Assembly (NCBI RefSeq): GCF_013364215.1
Contig: NZ_CP054923.1
Location: 7,006,001-7,070,000 of the forward strand
DNA: 64,000 nt
DNA from: Verrucosispora sp. NA02020
GTDB taxonomy: Bacteria; Actinomycetota; Actinomycetes; Mycobacteriales; Micromonosporaceae
Direction: 5' to 3'
The position numbers were made by a program, and so were the translations under genes. The notes under the pieces were generated by a model. The model saw nothing but the letters and a program-made list of their open reading frames with translations, had not been told where the DNA came from and did no database searches. Positions 7,697 through 15,359 of this stretch are shown in pieces. Every line of letters starts with the position of its first letter. Positions within the stretch are counted from its first letter, which is position 1.

Positions 7697-9151
7697 TCAG
7701 CCGGTCGGCGGCTGGGCCAGGTCGGTCGGCAGCAACACCCGGAAGACCGTGTCGCCCGGCGTGCTCGTCACCCGGATGTCGCCGTGGTGCTTGTTGACCA
7801 CGATCCGGTACGAGATGTCCAGCCCCAGACCGGTGCCCTCGCCGACCGGCTTGGTGGTGAAGAACGGCTCGAAGATGCGCGGTCGGACCTCCGCCGCGAT
7901 ACCCGGTCCGGTGTCCGCGATGTCGACGGCCAACTGGTCGTTGACCAGGGCGGTGCGGACGGTCAACGTGCCGCTGTCGGGCATCGCGCCGAGGGCGTTG
8001 TCGATGAGGTTGCTCCACACCTGGTTCAGCTCGGCCGCGTACGCGGGAATGGCCGGCAGGCTCCGGTCGTACTCCCGGACCACCCGCACCCCGGCCGGGA
8101 CCTTCGCCTTGAACATCACCAGCGTGGCGTCGAGCAGCTCGTGCACGTCCACCACCTGGTAGGGCGCGCGGTCGAGCTGGGAGTACTGCTTGGCGGCGCC
8201 GACCAGCGTGGAGATCCGGATGGCGGCGTCGGCGATCTCCGCCATCAGCAGCTCGGTCTCCACGGCGTAGGTCAGCCAGCGCACCGCCGCCTCGACGTCC
8301 TCCGGCCCCACCGCCGCCTGGACCCGCTCCAGCCAGTCGACGTCCAGCCCGGCGCTGACCAGCGTCTCCGCCAACTGCCAGCCGGAGGTGAAGCCCTGCT
8401 CGTCGAACCAGTCGGTCAGCGCGTCCTCGGCGTCGCTGGCGGCCAGGGCGGACAGCGGCGCGGCCTTCGCCACCCGTTCGACCGCCTCCTCTTGGAGGCC
8501 GACGAGGGCGTGCAGCCGTCGGCCGTCGATCCGGCCGTCGGCGATCAACGCCAGTTTGTGCCGCATCGCGGCGATCCGCTCGCGCAGGCTGGAGGTGGCC
8601 CGCACCGCCGCGCTCGCCGGATTGTTCAGCTCGTGGGTCAGCCCGGCCGACAGCGAACCGAGGGCCAGCAGCCGCTCCCGCTCACCGACCAGCGTCTGAG
8701 TGTCCCGCATGCCGATGAACATGCCGTCCAGCAGGTGCATCGCCATCGGGAACCAGGACCGCACCGCGTGCGCGAACTGCTCCGCCGGGAGCACGAAGAA
8801 CTCCGAGTCGGTCAACGCCCACATGCTGTTGCGATACTGCCGGGCGTCGCCCACGTACGCCTGGGTGGCACCGCCGTACGCGCCGCGCTGCGAGGTGCGG
8901 CTGATCTCCACCTCGTCGCCGTGCACCGTGCGGCAGAGGCGTACCGTGCCGTCGAGCAGGACGAAGAAGCACTCGGCCGGGTCGCTCTCCCCATAGACAA
9001 GCTCACCGCCGGCCCGCCGCTCGACCCGCCCCTGACTGGCCAGGAACGCCAACTGCTCGGCGTCGAGCGACTCGAACAGGAACAGCGTCCGCAGCTCGTC
9101 CTCGGTCAGCCGCTGCGGCTCCGCTCCGGCTGTTGGTCCGTCGGTGGTCAT
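7697..9151 (-). CDS. cNMP-binding-domain sensor histidine kinase
   Basis: A 484-residue soluble kinase with no membrane segments. Residues 18-130 form a cyclic-nucleotide-binding (Crp-type) beta-barrel (ELVYGESDPAECFFVLLDGTVRL). The dimerisation/phosphoacceptor region follows, with His173 in LTHELNNPAS. The ATPase has an N box (NLIDNALGAM), DTGPGIA and FFTTKPVGEGTGLGL. Its ATG overlaps the stop of the upstream receiver/oxidoreductase gene (ATGA, 9148-9151), so the two are translationally coupled and very likely form one signalling unit. HELNNP-type kinases fused to Crp-like domains are usually cytoplasmic sensors. The ligand of the barrel is unknown. Confidence 0.88.
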   Translation of the reverse strand: MTTDGPTAGAEPQRLTEDELRTLFLFESLDAEQLAFLASQGRVERRAGGELVYGESDPAECFFVLLDGTVRLCRTVHGDEVEISRTSQRGAYGGATQAYVGDARQYRNSMWALTDSEFFVLPAEQFAHAVRSWFPMAMHLLDGMFIGMRDTQTLVGERERLLALGSLSAGLTHELNNPASAAVRATSSLRERIAAMRHKLALIADGRIDGRRLHALVGLQEEAVERVAKAAPLSALAASDAEDALTDWFDEQGFTSGWQLAETLVSAGLDVDWLERVQAAVGPEDVEAAVRWLTYAVETELLMAEIADAAIRISTLVGAAKQYSQLDRAPYQVVDVHELLDATLVMFKAKVPAGVRVVREYDRSLPAIPAYAAELNQVWSNLIDNALGAMPDSGTLTVRTALVNDQLAVDIADTGPGIAAEVRPRIFEPFFTTKPVGEGTGLGLDISYRIVVNKHHGDIRVTSTPGDTVFRVLLPTDLAQPPTG

Positions 9152-10806
9152 TGCGCCTCCAGGTAACGGTGCACCAGGGATACCGCCATCGCGCCCTCGC
9201 CGACGGCCGAGGCCACCCGCTTCACCGACGCCGCGCGCACGTCACCGGCGGCGAAGACCCCCGGCACGCTCGCCTCCAGGTGGTACGGGTCGCGCGGCAG
9301 CGACCAGCCGGCCGGCCGGCGCCCGGCGGCGACCAGGTCCGGCCCGGTCACCACGAAGCCCCGGTCGTCGCGGACCACCGTGCCGTCCAGCCAGCCGGTA
9401 CGCGGTTCCGCGCCGATGAAGACGAACAGCCAGGAGGTGTCCACGTCCCGCTGCTCGCCGGTGCGGGTGTCGCGCAACGTCAGTTGTTGCAGGTGTTCGT
9501 CGCCGGCGGCGGAGACCACCTCGGTGTGCGGGTGCACGGTCACCTGCTCGATGCGGCCGAGCTGCTCGATCAGGTACTGCGACATCGAGGCGGTCAGGTC
9601 GGCGCCCCGGATCAGCAGGTGCACCCGCTGCGCGTACCGGGAGAAGTAGACCGCCGCCTGCCCCGCCGAGTTGGCCCCGCCGACGATGTAGACGTCCGCG
9701 CCGACGCAGCTCGGCGCCTCGCTGGACGCCGACCCGTAGAACACCCCCCGGCCGGTGAACTCGTCCAGGCCGGGTGCCGCCAGCATCCGGTACGACACGC
9801 CGGTGGCCAGCACCACCGAGTGCGCGGCCAGGCTCTGACCGTCACTGAACCGCAGCACCCGCGCCGAGCCGGCCTCGTCCAGGCCGACCACCTCACGGGT
9901 GCTGAGCAGCTCCGCGCCGAACTTGAGCGCCTGACGACGGGCCCGGTCGGTGAGCTGCGCGCCGGAGACACCGTCGGGGAAGCCGAGGTAGTTCTCGATC
10001 CGGCTGCTCTGCCCGGCCTGTCCACCGGTGGCCAGCCGCTCCACCAGCACCGTCCGCAGCCCCTCGGAGGCGCCGTACACCGCCGCGCCCAGCCCGGCCG
10101 GACCGCCACCGACCACGATCAGGTCGTAGAAATCGGCCGTCGGGGTGACGTTCAGACCGATCAGCCCGGCCAGCTCCGCCTCCGCCGGGGCCACCAGCGT
10201 CTTGCCGTCGCCGGTGACCACCAGCGGTACGTCGGCCTCGGTCACCCCCGCCGCCGCGAGCAGCCGCACCCCCTCGGGGTCGTCGACCAGCAGCCAGCGG
10301 TACGGCACCAGGTTGCGGGCGAGGAAGTCACGGATCGCGAAGGACTCGGCGGACCACCGGTGCCCGACCACGCGGATCTCGGTGGCCGCCGCGATCGGGC
10401 TCGCCGACCAGGCGTCCAGGAGCGAGTCGACCACCGGATAGAGCTTCTCCTCCGGCGGGTGCCAGGGCTTGAGCAGGTAGTGGTCGAGGTCGACCAGGTT
10501 GATCGCGTCGATCGCCGCACCGGTGTCCGCGTACGCGGTCAGCAGCACCCGACGGGCCGACGGGAACAGGTCCATCGCCGCTTCCAGGAACTCGATCCCG
10601 GTCATCTCCGGCATCCGGTAGTCGGCCAGCAGCAGGGCCACCTGTTCACCGCGCAGTTTGATCTCCCGCAGCGCCTCCAGCGCCTCCGGGCCGGCGTTGG
10701 CGCGCACCACCCGGTACCGGTCGCCGTAGCGACGCCGCAGGTCCCGGGCGACGGCCCGGGAGACCGCCGGGTCGTCGTCGACGGAGAGAATCACCGGGTT
10801 CGCCAT
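9148..10806 (-). CDS. response-regulator receiver fused to thioredoxin-reductase-like flavoprotein
   Basis: A 552-residue fusion. Residues 1-125 are a CheY receiver: acidic pocket VDDD, phosphoacceptor Asp62 in LADYRMP, and LLTAY and LLKPW for the conserved Thr and Lys. Residues 140-220 resemble a degenerate glutaredoxin/thioredoxin-like domain without a CxxC. From about residue 228 comes a thioredoxin-reductase-type FAD/NAD(P) module (VVGGGPAGLGAA, VYIVGGANSAGQA, GVFAAGDVR). The redox CxxC expected before the NAD site is missing: the region reads SEAPSCVGAD, with one Cys. It is therefore unlikely to reduce thioredoxin. It probably signals or senses redox with the coupled kinase downstream. 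Confidence 0.88.
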   Translation of the reverse strand: MANPVILSVDDDPAVSRAVARDLRRRYGDRYRVVRANAGPEALEALREIKLRGEQVALLLADYRMPEMTGIEFLEAAMDLFPSARRVLLTAYADTGAAIDAINLVDLDHYLLKPWHPPEEKLYPVVDSLLDAWSASPIAAATEIRVVGHRWSAESFAIRDFLARNLVPYRWLLVDDPEGVRLLAAAGVTEADVPLVVTGDGKTLVAPAEAELAGLIGLNVTPTADFYDLIVVGGGPAGLGAAVYGASEGLRTVLVERLATGGQAGQSSRIENYLGFPDGVSGAQLTDRARRQALKFGAELLSTREVVGLDEAGSARVLRFSDGQSLAAHSVVLATGVSYRMLAAPGLDEFTGRGVFYGSASSEAPSCVGADVYIVGGANSAGQAAVYFSRYAQRVHLLIRGADLTASMSQYLIEQLGRIEQVTVHPHTEVVSAAGDEHLQQLTLRDTRTGEQRDVDTSWLFVFIGAEPRTGWLDGTVVRDDRGFVVTGPDLVAAGRRPAGWSLPRDPYHLEASVPGVFAAGDVRAASVKRVASAVGEGAMAVSLVHRYLEAQ

Positions 10807-10865
10807 GGGCCAATGAAAGCACGGCGGTGTGCCACCTCGGTTGCCCCCGAAACGCCCGCTGTTGC

Positions 10866-10884
10866 ACGTGCCGTAGCGGCATGT
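10866..10884. promoter_or_regulatory. inverted repeat upstream of MerR gene
   Basis: ACGTGCCG-tag-CGGCATGT is an 8-bp inverted repeat with one mismatch and a 3-base centre, 44 bases before the MerR start codon. The position and symmetry suit an autoregulatory MerR-family operator, though the spacer rule cannot be verified here. Confidence 0.4.
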
Positions 10885-10927
10885 GGTGGGGTCGGATCAC
10901 CACACCACGCGAAAGGCGCTGCCTGCG

Positions 10928-11812
10928 ATGTACCCCACACTCACACCTCCCCGGCAGGTCAAGATCGGTGATGCCGCCGCGTTCGCCGGGACCACCCCAC
11001 GCGCCATCCGCCACTACCACGAGATCGGTCTGCTGCCAGAGCCCGAGCGCGGCGGGGACGGCCGCCGCCGCTACGGCTATGACGACATGACCCGCCTGCT
11101 GTGGATCCGCAAGATGGCTGATGCCGGTATCAGCCTGGACGACATACGGGCCGCCTTCGGCGGTGCCCGGGACGACGCCGGAGACGCTGCCCAGGACCAC
11201 GCCCCTATCGAGTCGGTCCTGAGCAGGCTGGAGGAGACCTTGGCGGCGCAGGAGGCCGCCATCAAGCGTCGGCGCGCGGCTGTCCAGCGCCTACAGGCGG
11301 TGGGCAGCCCACTGGGGCTGCTCTCCGAACTGGTCACGGACCGGCTCAGCCACCTGCCCCCGGGCGCGTTGCGCCCCTCCGATCTCGACGCCCTGCTGAT
11401 CACAGAACGGATCTTCGGGCCGCTGGGCGCCGCCATCCAGGCCGGCACGTTCATCGTGCTGGCCACCCACCCCGAACTGCGGGCCGAGGAGGACCGGCTT
11501 GAGGCCGCCGAGGCCGCCCTCGACGACGGCGTCGACCCCGACGACCCGCGCGTCGAAGAGCTCGCCGCACAGCGATGCGCTCACCTGATGGCCCTGAATC
11601 AGGCCATCGAGGCAGCCGGTCTCGACGCGGCCGAGGAAAAGATCTTCGAGACCTACGAGGCCGATCTGAAAGCGGAGGGCACAGAGATGAGTGCCGCCAC
11701 AGCGATCACCAAGATGCCGTACGACTTCTCTCCTGCCCGGATGCGCTGCGTGGAGCTAGCCGGACGGCTCTTCGGCGAGGCCCTTGCCGACGCCCACTCC
11801 GCAGACAACTGA
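10928..11812 (+). CDS. MerR-family transcriptional regulator
   Basis: A 294-residue regulator. The N-terminal winged helix (about residues 9-75) reads KIGDAAAFAGTTPRAIRHYHEIGLLPEPER, then RRRYGYDDMTRLLWIRKMADAGISLDDIR, the MerR signature. A coiled coil (about 90-125) precedes a long helical C-terminal domain of about 170 residues with no recognisable ligand motif; it carries a single Cys (AAQRCAHL) in its middle and another (MRCVEL) near the end, so no SoxR- or MerR-type metal cluster. The ATG at 10928 is preferred because conservation starts there; an upstream GTG/ATG at 10883 would add 15 unlikely residues. The gene is divergent from the receiver/flavoprotein gene, with a candidate operator between. 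Effector unknown. Confidence 0.8.
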   Translation: MYPTLTPPRQVKIGDAAAFAGTTPRAIRHYHEIGLLPEPERGGDGRRRYGYDDMTRLLWIRKMADAGISLDDIRAAFGGARDDAGDAAQDHAPIESVLSRLEETLAAQEAAIKRRRAAVQRLQAVGSPLGLLSELVTDRLSHLPPGALRPSDLDALLITERIFGPLGAAIQAGTFIVLATHPELRAEEDRLEAAEAALDDGVDPDDPRVEELAAQRCAHLMALNQAIEAAGLDAAEEKIFETYEADLKAEGTEMSAATAITKMPYDFSPARMRCVELAGRLFGEALADAHSADN

Positions 11813-12016
11813 TCGCCTGCGCCGTGCACTGACATCCAGCCCGGCGGGTGGGCACCCGGCATCGTCGCAAGTGCCTGCACCAGGTGCCACCCGCATACGG
11901 CCGCAGCGTGACGGAATGCGGTCCGCTGCGCCTCTATCCCGTAGACGGTAGGCCGGACCGTCGGCACGCGGGACTTCCTTGCGCCGGGAGCGCTCTGCAT
12001 TCCGGCTCGGTCGACG

Positions 12017-12208
12017 TCAGTCCTCGTCGATCGGGCTGGGGCGGTTCTCGGCGATCCAGGCCCGGACATCCTTGCCATCCCAGACGCGGCCCATCTTCAA
12101 CGTCACGACCGGGTCAGGGAATCCCTTGCGACCCACGATGATCGTGGCGCGCTGCTTGCTGATTCCACCAAGCAGATCACGGATCTCATCCAGCCCGAGC
12201 AGCTCCAC
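12017..12208 (-). CDS. small AlpA/excisionase-like helix-turn-helix protein
   Basis: A 63-residue protein: LLGLDEIRDLLGGISKQRATIIVGRKGFPDPVVTLKMGRVWDGKDVRAWIAENRP. The pattern (start helix-turn-helix, GFPxP wing, xxGRxWxxxDVxAW) is that of the AlpA/MerR-like DNA-binding family used by phage excisionases and small regulators. It starts with GTG at 12208 without a clear ribosome site. It is divergent from the three-gene cluster at 12309, with a G/C inverted repeat between them. It could regulate that cluster; no integrase is nearby. Confidence 0.65.
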   Translation of the reverse strand: MELLGLDEIRDLLGGISKQRATIIVGRKGFPDPVVTLKMGRVWDGKDVRAWIAENRPSPIDED

Positions 12209-12268
12209 AAACTGACGCTATGGCCTGCAGGAGTTGCACAATGAAAAAGAGGGTTAGACGCTTCCTTT

Positions 12269-12292
12269 GGGGGTTGTCTTTGTACACCCCCC
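12269..12292. promoter_or_regulatory. inverted repeat in divergent promoter region
   Basis: GGGGGTTGT-ctttgt-ACACCCCCC is a 9-bp inverted repeat with one mismatch, inside the AT-richer gap between the AlpA-like gene and the small-gene cluster. It is a candidate operator for the AlpA-like protein. Confidence 0.35.
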
Positions 12293-12308
12293 GTGATGCC
12301 ATGGATTC

Positions 12309-12494
12309 ATGACGCGATTCGTCTCGTTCAAGGAGTGTCTGGCCGGCGTTGCTCTGACCCTCACGCGAAGGCACAGACCGGCGTGGAACCACATCCTCAA
12401 ACGAGTGACCTGTCGGTGCGGACGGGATCTCCCCTGCCGAGTGCGGCACCGGGTGCCGATCAACCGGGGCCACTGGCCCGGGGAAACGTCGTGA
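12309..12494 (+). CDS. small Cys-containing conserved protein (first of coupled trio)
   Basis: A 61-residue basic protein with a Cys cluster TCRCGRDLPCR and the tail HRVPINRGHWPGE. The spacing C-x-C-x5-C suggests a small zinc-binding knuckle. The stop (TGA, 12492-12494) overlaps the GTG of the next gene. I recognise the pattern as recurrent in Micromonosporaceae but know no function for it. The start ATG at 12309 lacks a strong ribosome site. Confidence 0.55.
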   Translation: MTRFVSFKECLAGVALTLTRRHRPAWNHILKRVTCRCGRDLPCRVRHRVPINRGHWPGETS

Positions 12495-12709
12495 CTAGCC
12501 ACGGGCCGGTTTTGCCGATCTGGACCTGCGCGGGGTGTGGTGCCCCCTGGCCCTGCCGCACGCGCCGCCAGGAGTTGCAGGCCGAGTACGCCAACGCACC
12601 GGCATCCCTGGCGCTCTACCTGGGCTCGTGCATGTTGGCGGCCAGTCGGGACATGGGGTGGGCTCCGGCCGGGCTGCTGCACCGAAGGTTCCTCGGGTGG
12701 CTGTCGTGA
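12491..12709 (+). CDS. small zinc-ribbon-like conserved protein (second of coupled trio)
   Basis: A 72-residue protein starting at GTG 12491, overlapping the previous stop (GTGA). It contains WTCAGCGAPWPCRTRRQELQAEY, with Cys spacing C-x2-C-x5-C, then an amphipathic helix (ASLALYLGSCMLAAS) and the tail APAGLLHRRFLGWLS. The regular CxxC...C plus helix suggests a metal-binding adaptor. Function unknown. Coupled start and stop overlaps on both sides show it belongs to one operon of three. Confidence 0.6.
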   Translation: MTSHGPVLPIWTCAGCGAPWPCRTRRQELQAEYANAPASLALYLGSCMLAASRDMGWAPAGLLHRRFLGWLS

Positions 12710-13017
12710 CCACACCCCGCGCCGGTGAGCTGCTCCGGGTGGGACGTGAGGCCAGCGTGCAATTCCGACAGCCGATCCTGTTCCGCGTGATCCGGGTCCT
12801 GAACCGGACCACGTACGACGGGTGGATCTGGTTGGAGGGCTACCAGCTCAACGGCCGAGGAGATGCGGTCGACCGCCGGGCCATCTTCGTCCAACCGGCC
12901 GGACTGCGGACCGCACCGGCACCCGTGGCGGACCGGCGTTCGGGGCGGAAGAGGGTTTCCTCCAAGCCCTGCGGCGCGGCCTTCGTAGGGACAGCGGACC
13001 CGGGAACGCCGCCGTAG
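12706..13017 (+). CDS. small conserved protein (third of coupled trio)
   Basis: A 103-residue protein starting at GTG 12706, overlapping the stop of the previous gene (GTGA). The conserved part is residues 1-68 (GELLRVGREASVQF, FRVIRVLNRTTYDGWIWLEGYQL, RRAIFVQPAGL), a compact beta-barrel-like sequence. The last 35 residues are basic and low-complexity. No catalytic motif is seen. The alpha/beta hydrolase begins 10 bases downstream and may share the transcript. Confidence 0.55.
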   Translation: MTTPRAGELLRVGREASVQFRQPILFRVIRVLNRTTYDGWIWLEGYQLNGRGDAVDRRAIFVQPAGLRTAPAPVADRRSGRKRVSSKPCGAAFVGTADPGTPP

Positions 13018-13026
13018 GCTTCCGCC

Positions 13027-13758
13027 ATGCTGGCGTACCGCTCGATGGACATGGGGTGGGGTCGGCTGGCGTACCGCAGCATCGAGGGCGGGTCGGGCAC
13101 GGAGGCCGCGCCGCCGATGGTGCTGGTGCACGGCGGCGGGGGCGATGGGACCACCTGGGACGCGCTGGCACCGACGTTCGCACGGCACCGCACCGTCCAC
13201 GTGCCCGACCTGCGTGGCATGGGAAGCAGCGACCGGGTCGGACCGTATTCCCTCACGGTGCTGCGCGACGACCTGCTGGCACTGCTCGGCCGACTGGCCC
13301 TGGAACGGGTGGTCCTGGTCGGGCATTCGCTGGGTGCCGCCGTGGCACTGCTGGCCGCCGAGCGGGCACCGGAGCGGGTGACCGCCCTGGTGCTGGAGGA
13401 GTGCCCGCCGCCGGTGCCGCTCGGGATCATCGTTCCCACCGTTCTGCCGGAGAGCGCGCCGTACTACGACCGGGAGATCAGACCCTCGGTGCTGGCGGAG
13501 TTGAACGCTCCCGACCCGGCCCGCTGGTCGGCGTTGGCCAGCCTCTCGGTGCCCACGCTGATGCTGGCCGGTGGGCCGGGCAGCCACCTGCCGCAGGAGC
13601 CGATGGCCCGGATGGCCGAGAGCCTCCCCGCCGCGCGCCTGGTGACCGTCCCGACCGGCCACCACGTCCACGCGCAGGCACCCGATGTCTTCGTCGCCGC
13701 CGTCGAGTCCTTCCTCGCCGACCCGCCGACGGCCCGCGCCGAGCCGTCAGGCGCGTAG
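13027..13758 (+). CDS. alpha/beta hydrolase
   Basis: A 243-residue alpha/beta-hydrolase: oxyanion-hole VLVHGGGGDGTTW, nucleophile elbow GHSLGAA, and the catalytic His in TGHHVHAQ near the C-terminus. The acid is probably the Asp in the DPARW or a later segment; it is not certain. The N-terminus contains an in-frame partial duplication: the 13-mer GCTGGCGTACCGC occurs at 13029 and again at 13065, giving LAYRS twice, so the true start may be ATG 13045 or 13051. The gene converges on the TetR gene with a 12-base overlap. Substrate unknown. Confidence 0.8.
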   Translation: MLAYRSMDMGWGRLAYRSIEGGSGTEAAPPMVLVHGGGGDGTTWDALAPTFARHRTVHVPDLRGMGSSDRVGPYSLTVLRDDLLALLGRLALERVVLVGHSLGAAVALLAAERAPERVTALVLEECPPPVPLGIIVPTVLPESAPYYDREIRPSVLAELNAPDPARWSALASLSVPTLMLAGGPGSHLPQEPMARMAESLPAARLVTVPTGHHVHAQAPDVFVAAVESFLADPPTARAEPSGA

Positions 13759-14316
13759 TCCTCGGAGCAGGATCTCGACGTACCGGTCCCGGTCGGCGTC
13801 GCCGCTCACCGTGACCGCGTGCTGGAGGCCGCAGAACAGCGCCCGGAGGTCGTCGGCGGTGATCTCCGGTCGGATCTCCCCGGCGTCGCGGGCACGGTGC
13901 AGAAGTCGGTCCACCGCTACGGTCAGCGCCCGGCCCAGTTCCCTGGTCTCCGGGCGGGCGGCGGCGGGTTCGGCCAGGACGGCGGCGAGCGCCGGGTCAC
14001 CGAGCTGGTGGTCGAGGGCGGTCCGGAGCAGCCGGGCCATCTCGGCGGCGACGTCCGGCCCGGCGGCGGCCTGTTCGGCCGCGTCGACGAGCTGGGTGAA
14101 CCGGTCGACGGCCAGCGCCTCCAGCAGGGCCTGCCGGCTGGGGAAGTGCCGATAGACGGTGCCGACGCCGACCCCGGCCGCCTTGGCGATCGTGTTCATC
14201 GGCAACTCCGCGTCACCTGCGGCCAGCCGCTCCCGGGCGGCGCGCAGCATCCGGGCGCGCACCCGGGCCGAGTCCGCGCGCAGGGGTTCGGCGTTCGTCG
14301 ACGGCTCCGTGGACAT
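13747..14316 (-). CDS. TetR-family repressor, divergent from SDR
   Basis: A 189-residue TetR regulator. The N-terminal helix-turn-helix spans about residues 18-65 (RARMLRAARERL, MNTIAKAAGVGVGTVYRHFPSRQALLEAL). The C-terminal ligand domain is all-helical (TaqR/SbtR-like pattern: DLLRTALDHQLGDPALAAVLAEP). The ATG at 14316 is chosen; a GTG 18 bases upstream is possible. Two 15-bp palindromes lie in the gap to the divergent reductase gene, so it probably represses both itself and that gene. Confidence 0.85.
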   Translation of the reverse strand: MSTEPSTNAEPLRADSARVRARMLRAARERLAAGDAELPMNTIAKAAGVGVGTVYRHFPSRQALLEALAVDRFTQLVDAAEQAAAGPDVAAEMARLLRTALDHQLGDPALAAVLAEPAAARPETRELGRALTVAVDRLLHRARDAGEIRPEITADDLRALFCGLQHAVTVSGDADRDRYVEILLRGLRA

Positions 14317-14345
14317 CGCACGAGGATAATCCACCCGAGCAACAG

Positions 14346-14360
14346 CGGATAACTTATCCG
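14346..14360. promoter_or_regulatory. TetR operator 1
   Basis: A perfect 15-bp palindrome CGGATAA-c-TTATCCG in the gap between the divergent TetR and SDR genes. The same half-site (GGATAA) also appears at 14324-14329, next to the TetR start. Confidence 0.7.
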
Positions 14361-14389
14361 TTCACGTGGTACGGTCGACACCCACGCAG

Positions 14390-14404
14390 CGGATAGATTA
14401 TCCG
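14390..14404. promoter_or_regulatory. TetR operator 2
   Basis: A second copy, CGGATAG-a-TTATCCG (one mismatch to operator 1), centred 44 bp away and 23 bases before the SDR start. Twin sites suggest cooperative repression of the divergent promoters. Confidence 0.7.
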
Positions 14405-14426
14405 TTGCGCTCGACCGGAGGTGCCC

Positions 14427-15359
14427 ATGCCTGCCACCTGGACGTTCGACGACATCCCCGACCAGAGCGGCCGGACGGCGATCGTCACCGGCGCCAGCAG
14501 CGGACTCGGCCTGATCGCCGCCGGGCAGCTCGCCGCCCGGGGCGCGACCGTGATCATGGCCGTCCGCGACCCGGCCAAGGGCGAGCAGGCCCGCGCCGGC
14601 ATGGCCGGCGATCTGGTCGTACGCCGGCTCGACCTCGCCGACCTCGACTCGGTGCGCGAGTTCGCCGCCGAGCTACGCGCCGAGGGCCGCCAGGTCGACC
14701 TGCTGCTCAACAACGCCGGGATCGCCAAGCAGGGCAACGAACGGTCCGCTCAGGGCTACGAGAGCGTGTTCGCCACCAACCACCTGGGTCACTTCGCCCT
14801 GACCGGCCTGCTGCTGGAGATCTTCCGGCCCGATCGGGACCCGAGGGTGGTCACCGTCGGCTCCGGCTTCTATCGACTGCTGCGCGGTGGACCCGACCTG
14901 GACGACCTGACCGACAGGGCGGGCATCGATCCGCCCGTGGCGTACATCCGGTCGAAGCAGGCCAACGCCCTCTTCGGCGTCGAACTCGACCGTCGACTGC
15001 GCCGCACCGGCAACCCGGTACGCAGCCTCCTCGCCCACCCCGGCATGGCCCGCACCCCGATGAACCGCAGGTACGACAGTGCCGGGGAATGGGCGGTGAC
15101 CCGGATCGGTGGTCTGCTGCTCGCCCGTAGTTCCGAGAGCGGCACCCTCCCGCTCCTCTACGCCGCCACCGCCCCGACCGCCCAGACCGGCGTCTTCCAC
15201 GGCCCGCCGCTGTTCCGGTGGGGCAACCGGGTGCACACTCGTCCGGTCGTGGCCCCCGCCGACGACCGGGCCCTGGCCGCACGGCTCTGGCAGGTCTCCG
15301 AGGAGGCGACCGGCGTGCGTTACCTCGACGCACCAAAGGTCGCCACTGCGCCGAACTGA
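14427..15359 (+). CDS. short-chain dehydrogenase/reductase
   Basis: A 310-residue SDR, the extended type close to retinol-dehydrogenase/protochlorophyllide-reductase-like enzymes. It has TGASSGLG for the dinucleotide, LNNAGIA, TNHLGHFALT, the catalytic Ser in VTVGSGFYR and Tyr-x3-Lys in AYIRSKQAN, then LAHPGMARTPM. The AVRDP after the second strand favours NADP(H). GGAG 6 bases upstream sets the ATG at 14427 (a GTG at 14421 overlaps it). Control by the adjacent TetR is very likely. The natural substrate is unknown. It ends one base before the stop of the opposing lipoprotein gene. Confidence 0.88.
   Translation: MPATWTFDDIPDQSGRTAIVTGASSGLGLIAAGQLAARGATVIMAVRDPAKGEQARAGMAGDLVVRRLDLADLDSVREFAAELRAEGRQVDLLLNNAGIAKQGNERSAQGYESVFATNHLGHFALTGLLLEIFRPDRDPRVVTVGSGFYRLLRGGPDLDDLTDRAGIDPPVAYIRSKQANALFGVELDRRLRRTGNPVRSLLAHPGMARTPMNRRYDSAGEWAVTRIGGLLLARSSESGTLPLLYAATAPTAQTGVFHGPPLFRWGNRVHTRPVVAPADDRALAARLWQVSEEATGVRYLDAPKVATAPN

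Noticed and set aside
12186..12473. 95-residue minus-strand frame across the AlpA-like gene start and trio promoter
   Set aside because: It covers the divergent promoter gap and the inverted repeat, has no start signal, and its C-terminal part conflicts with the better-supported AlpA-like gene.
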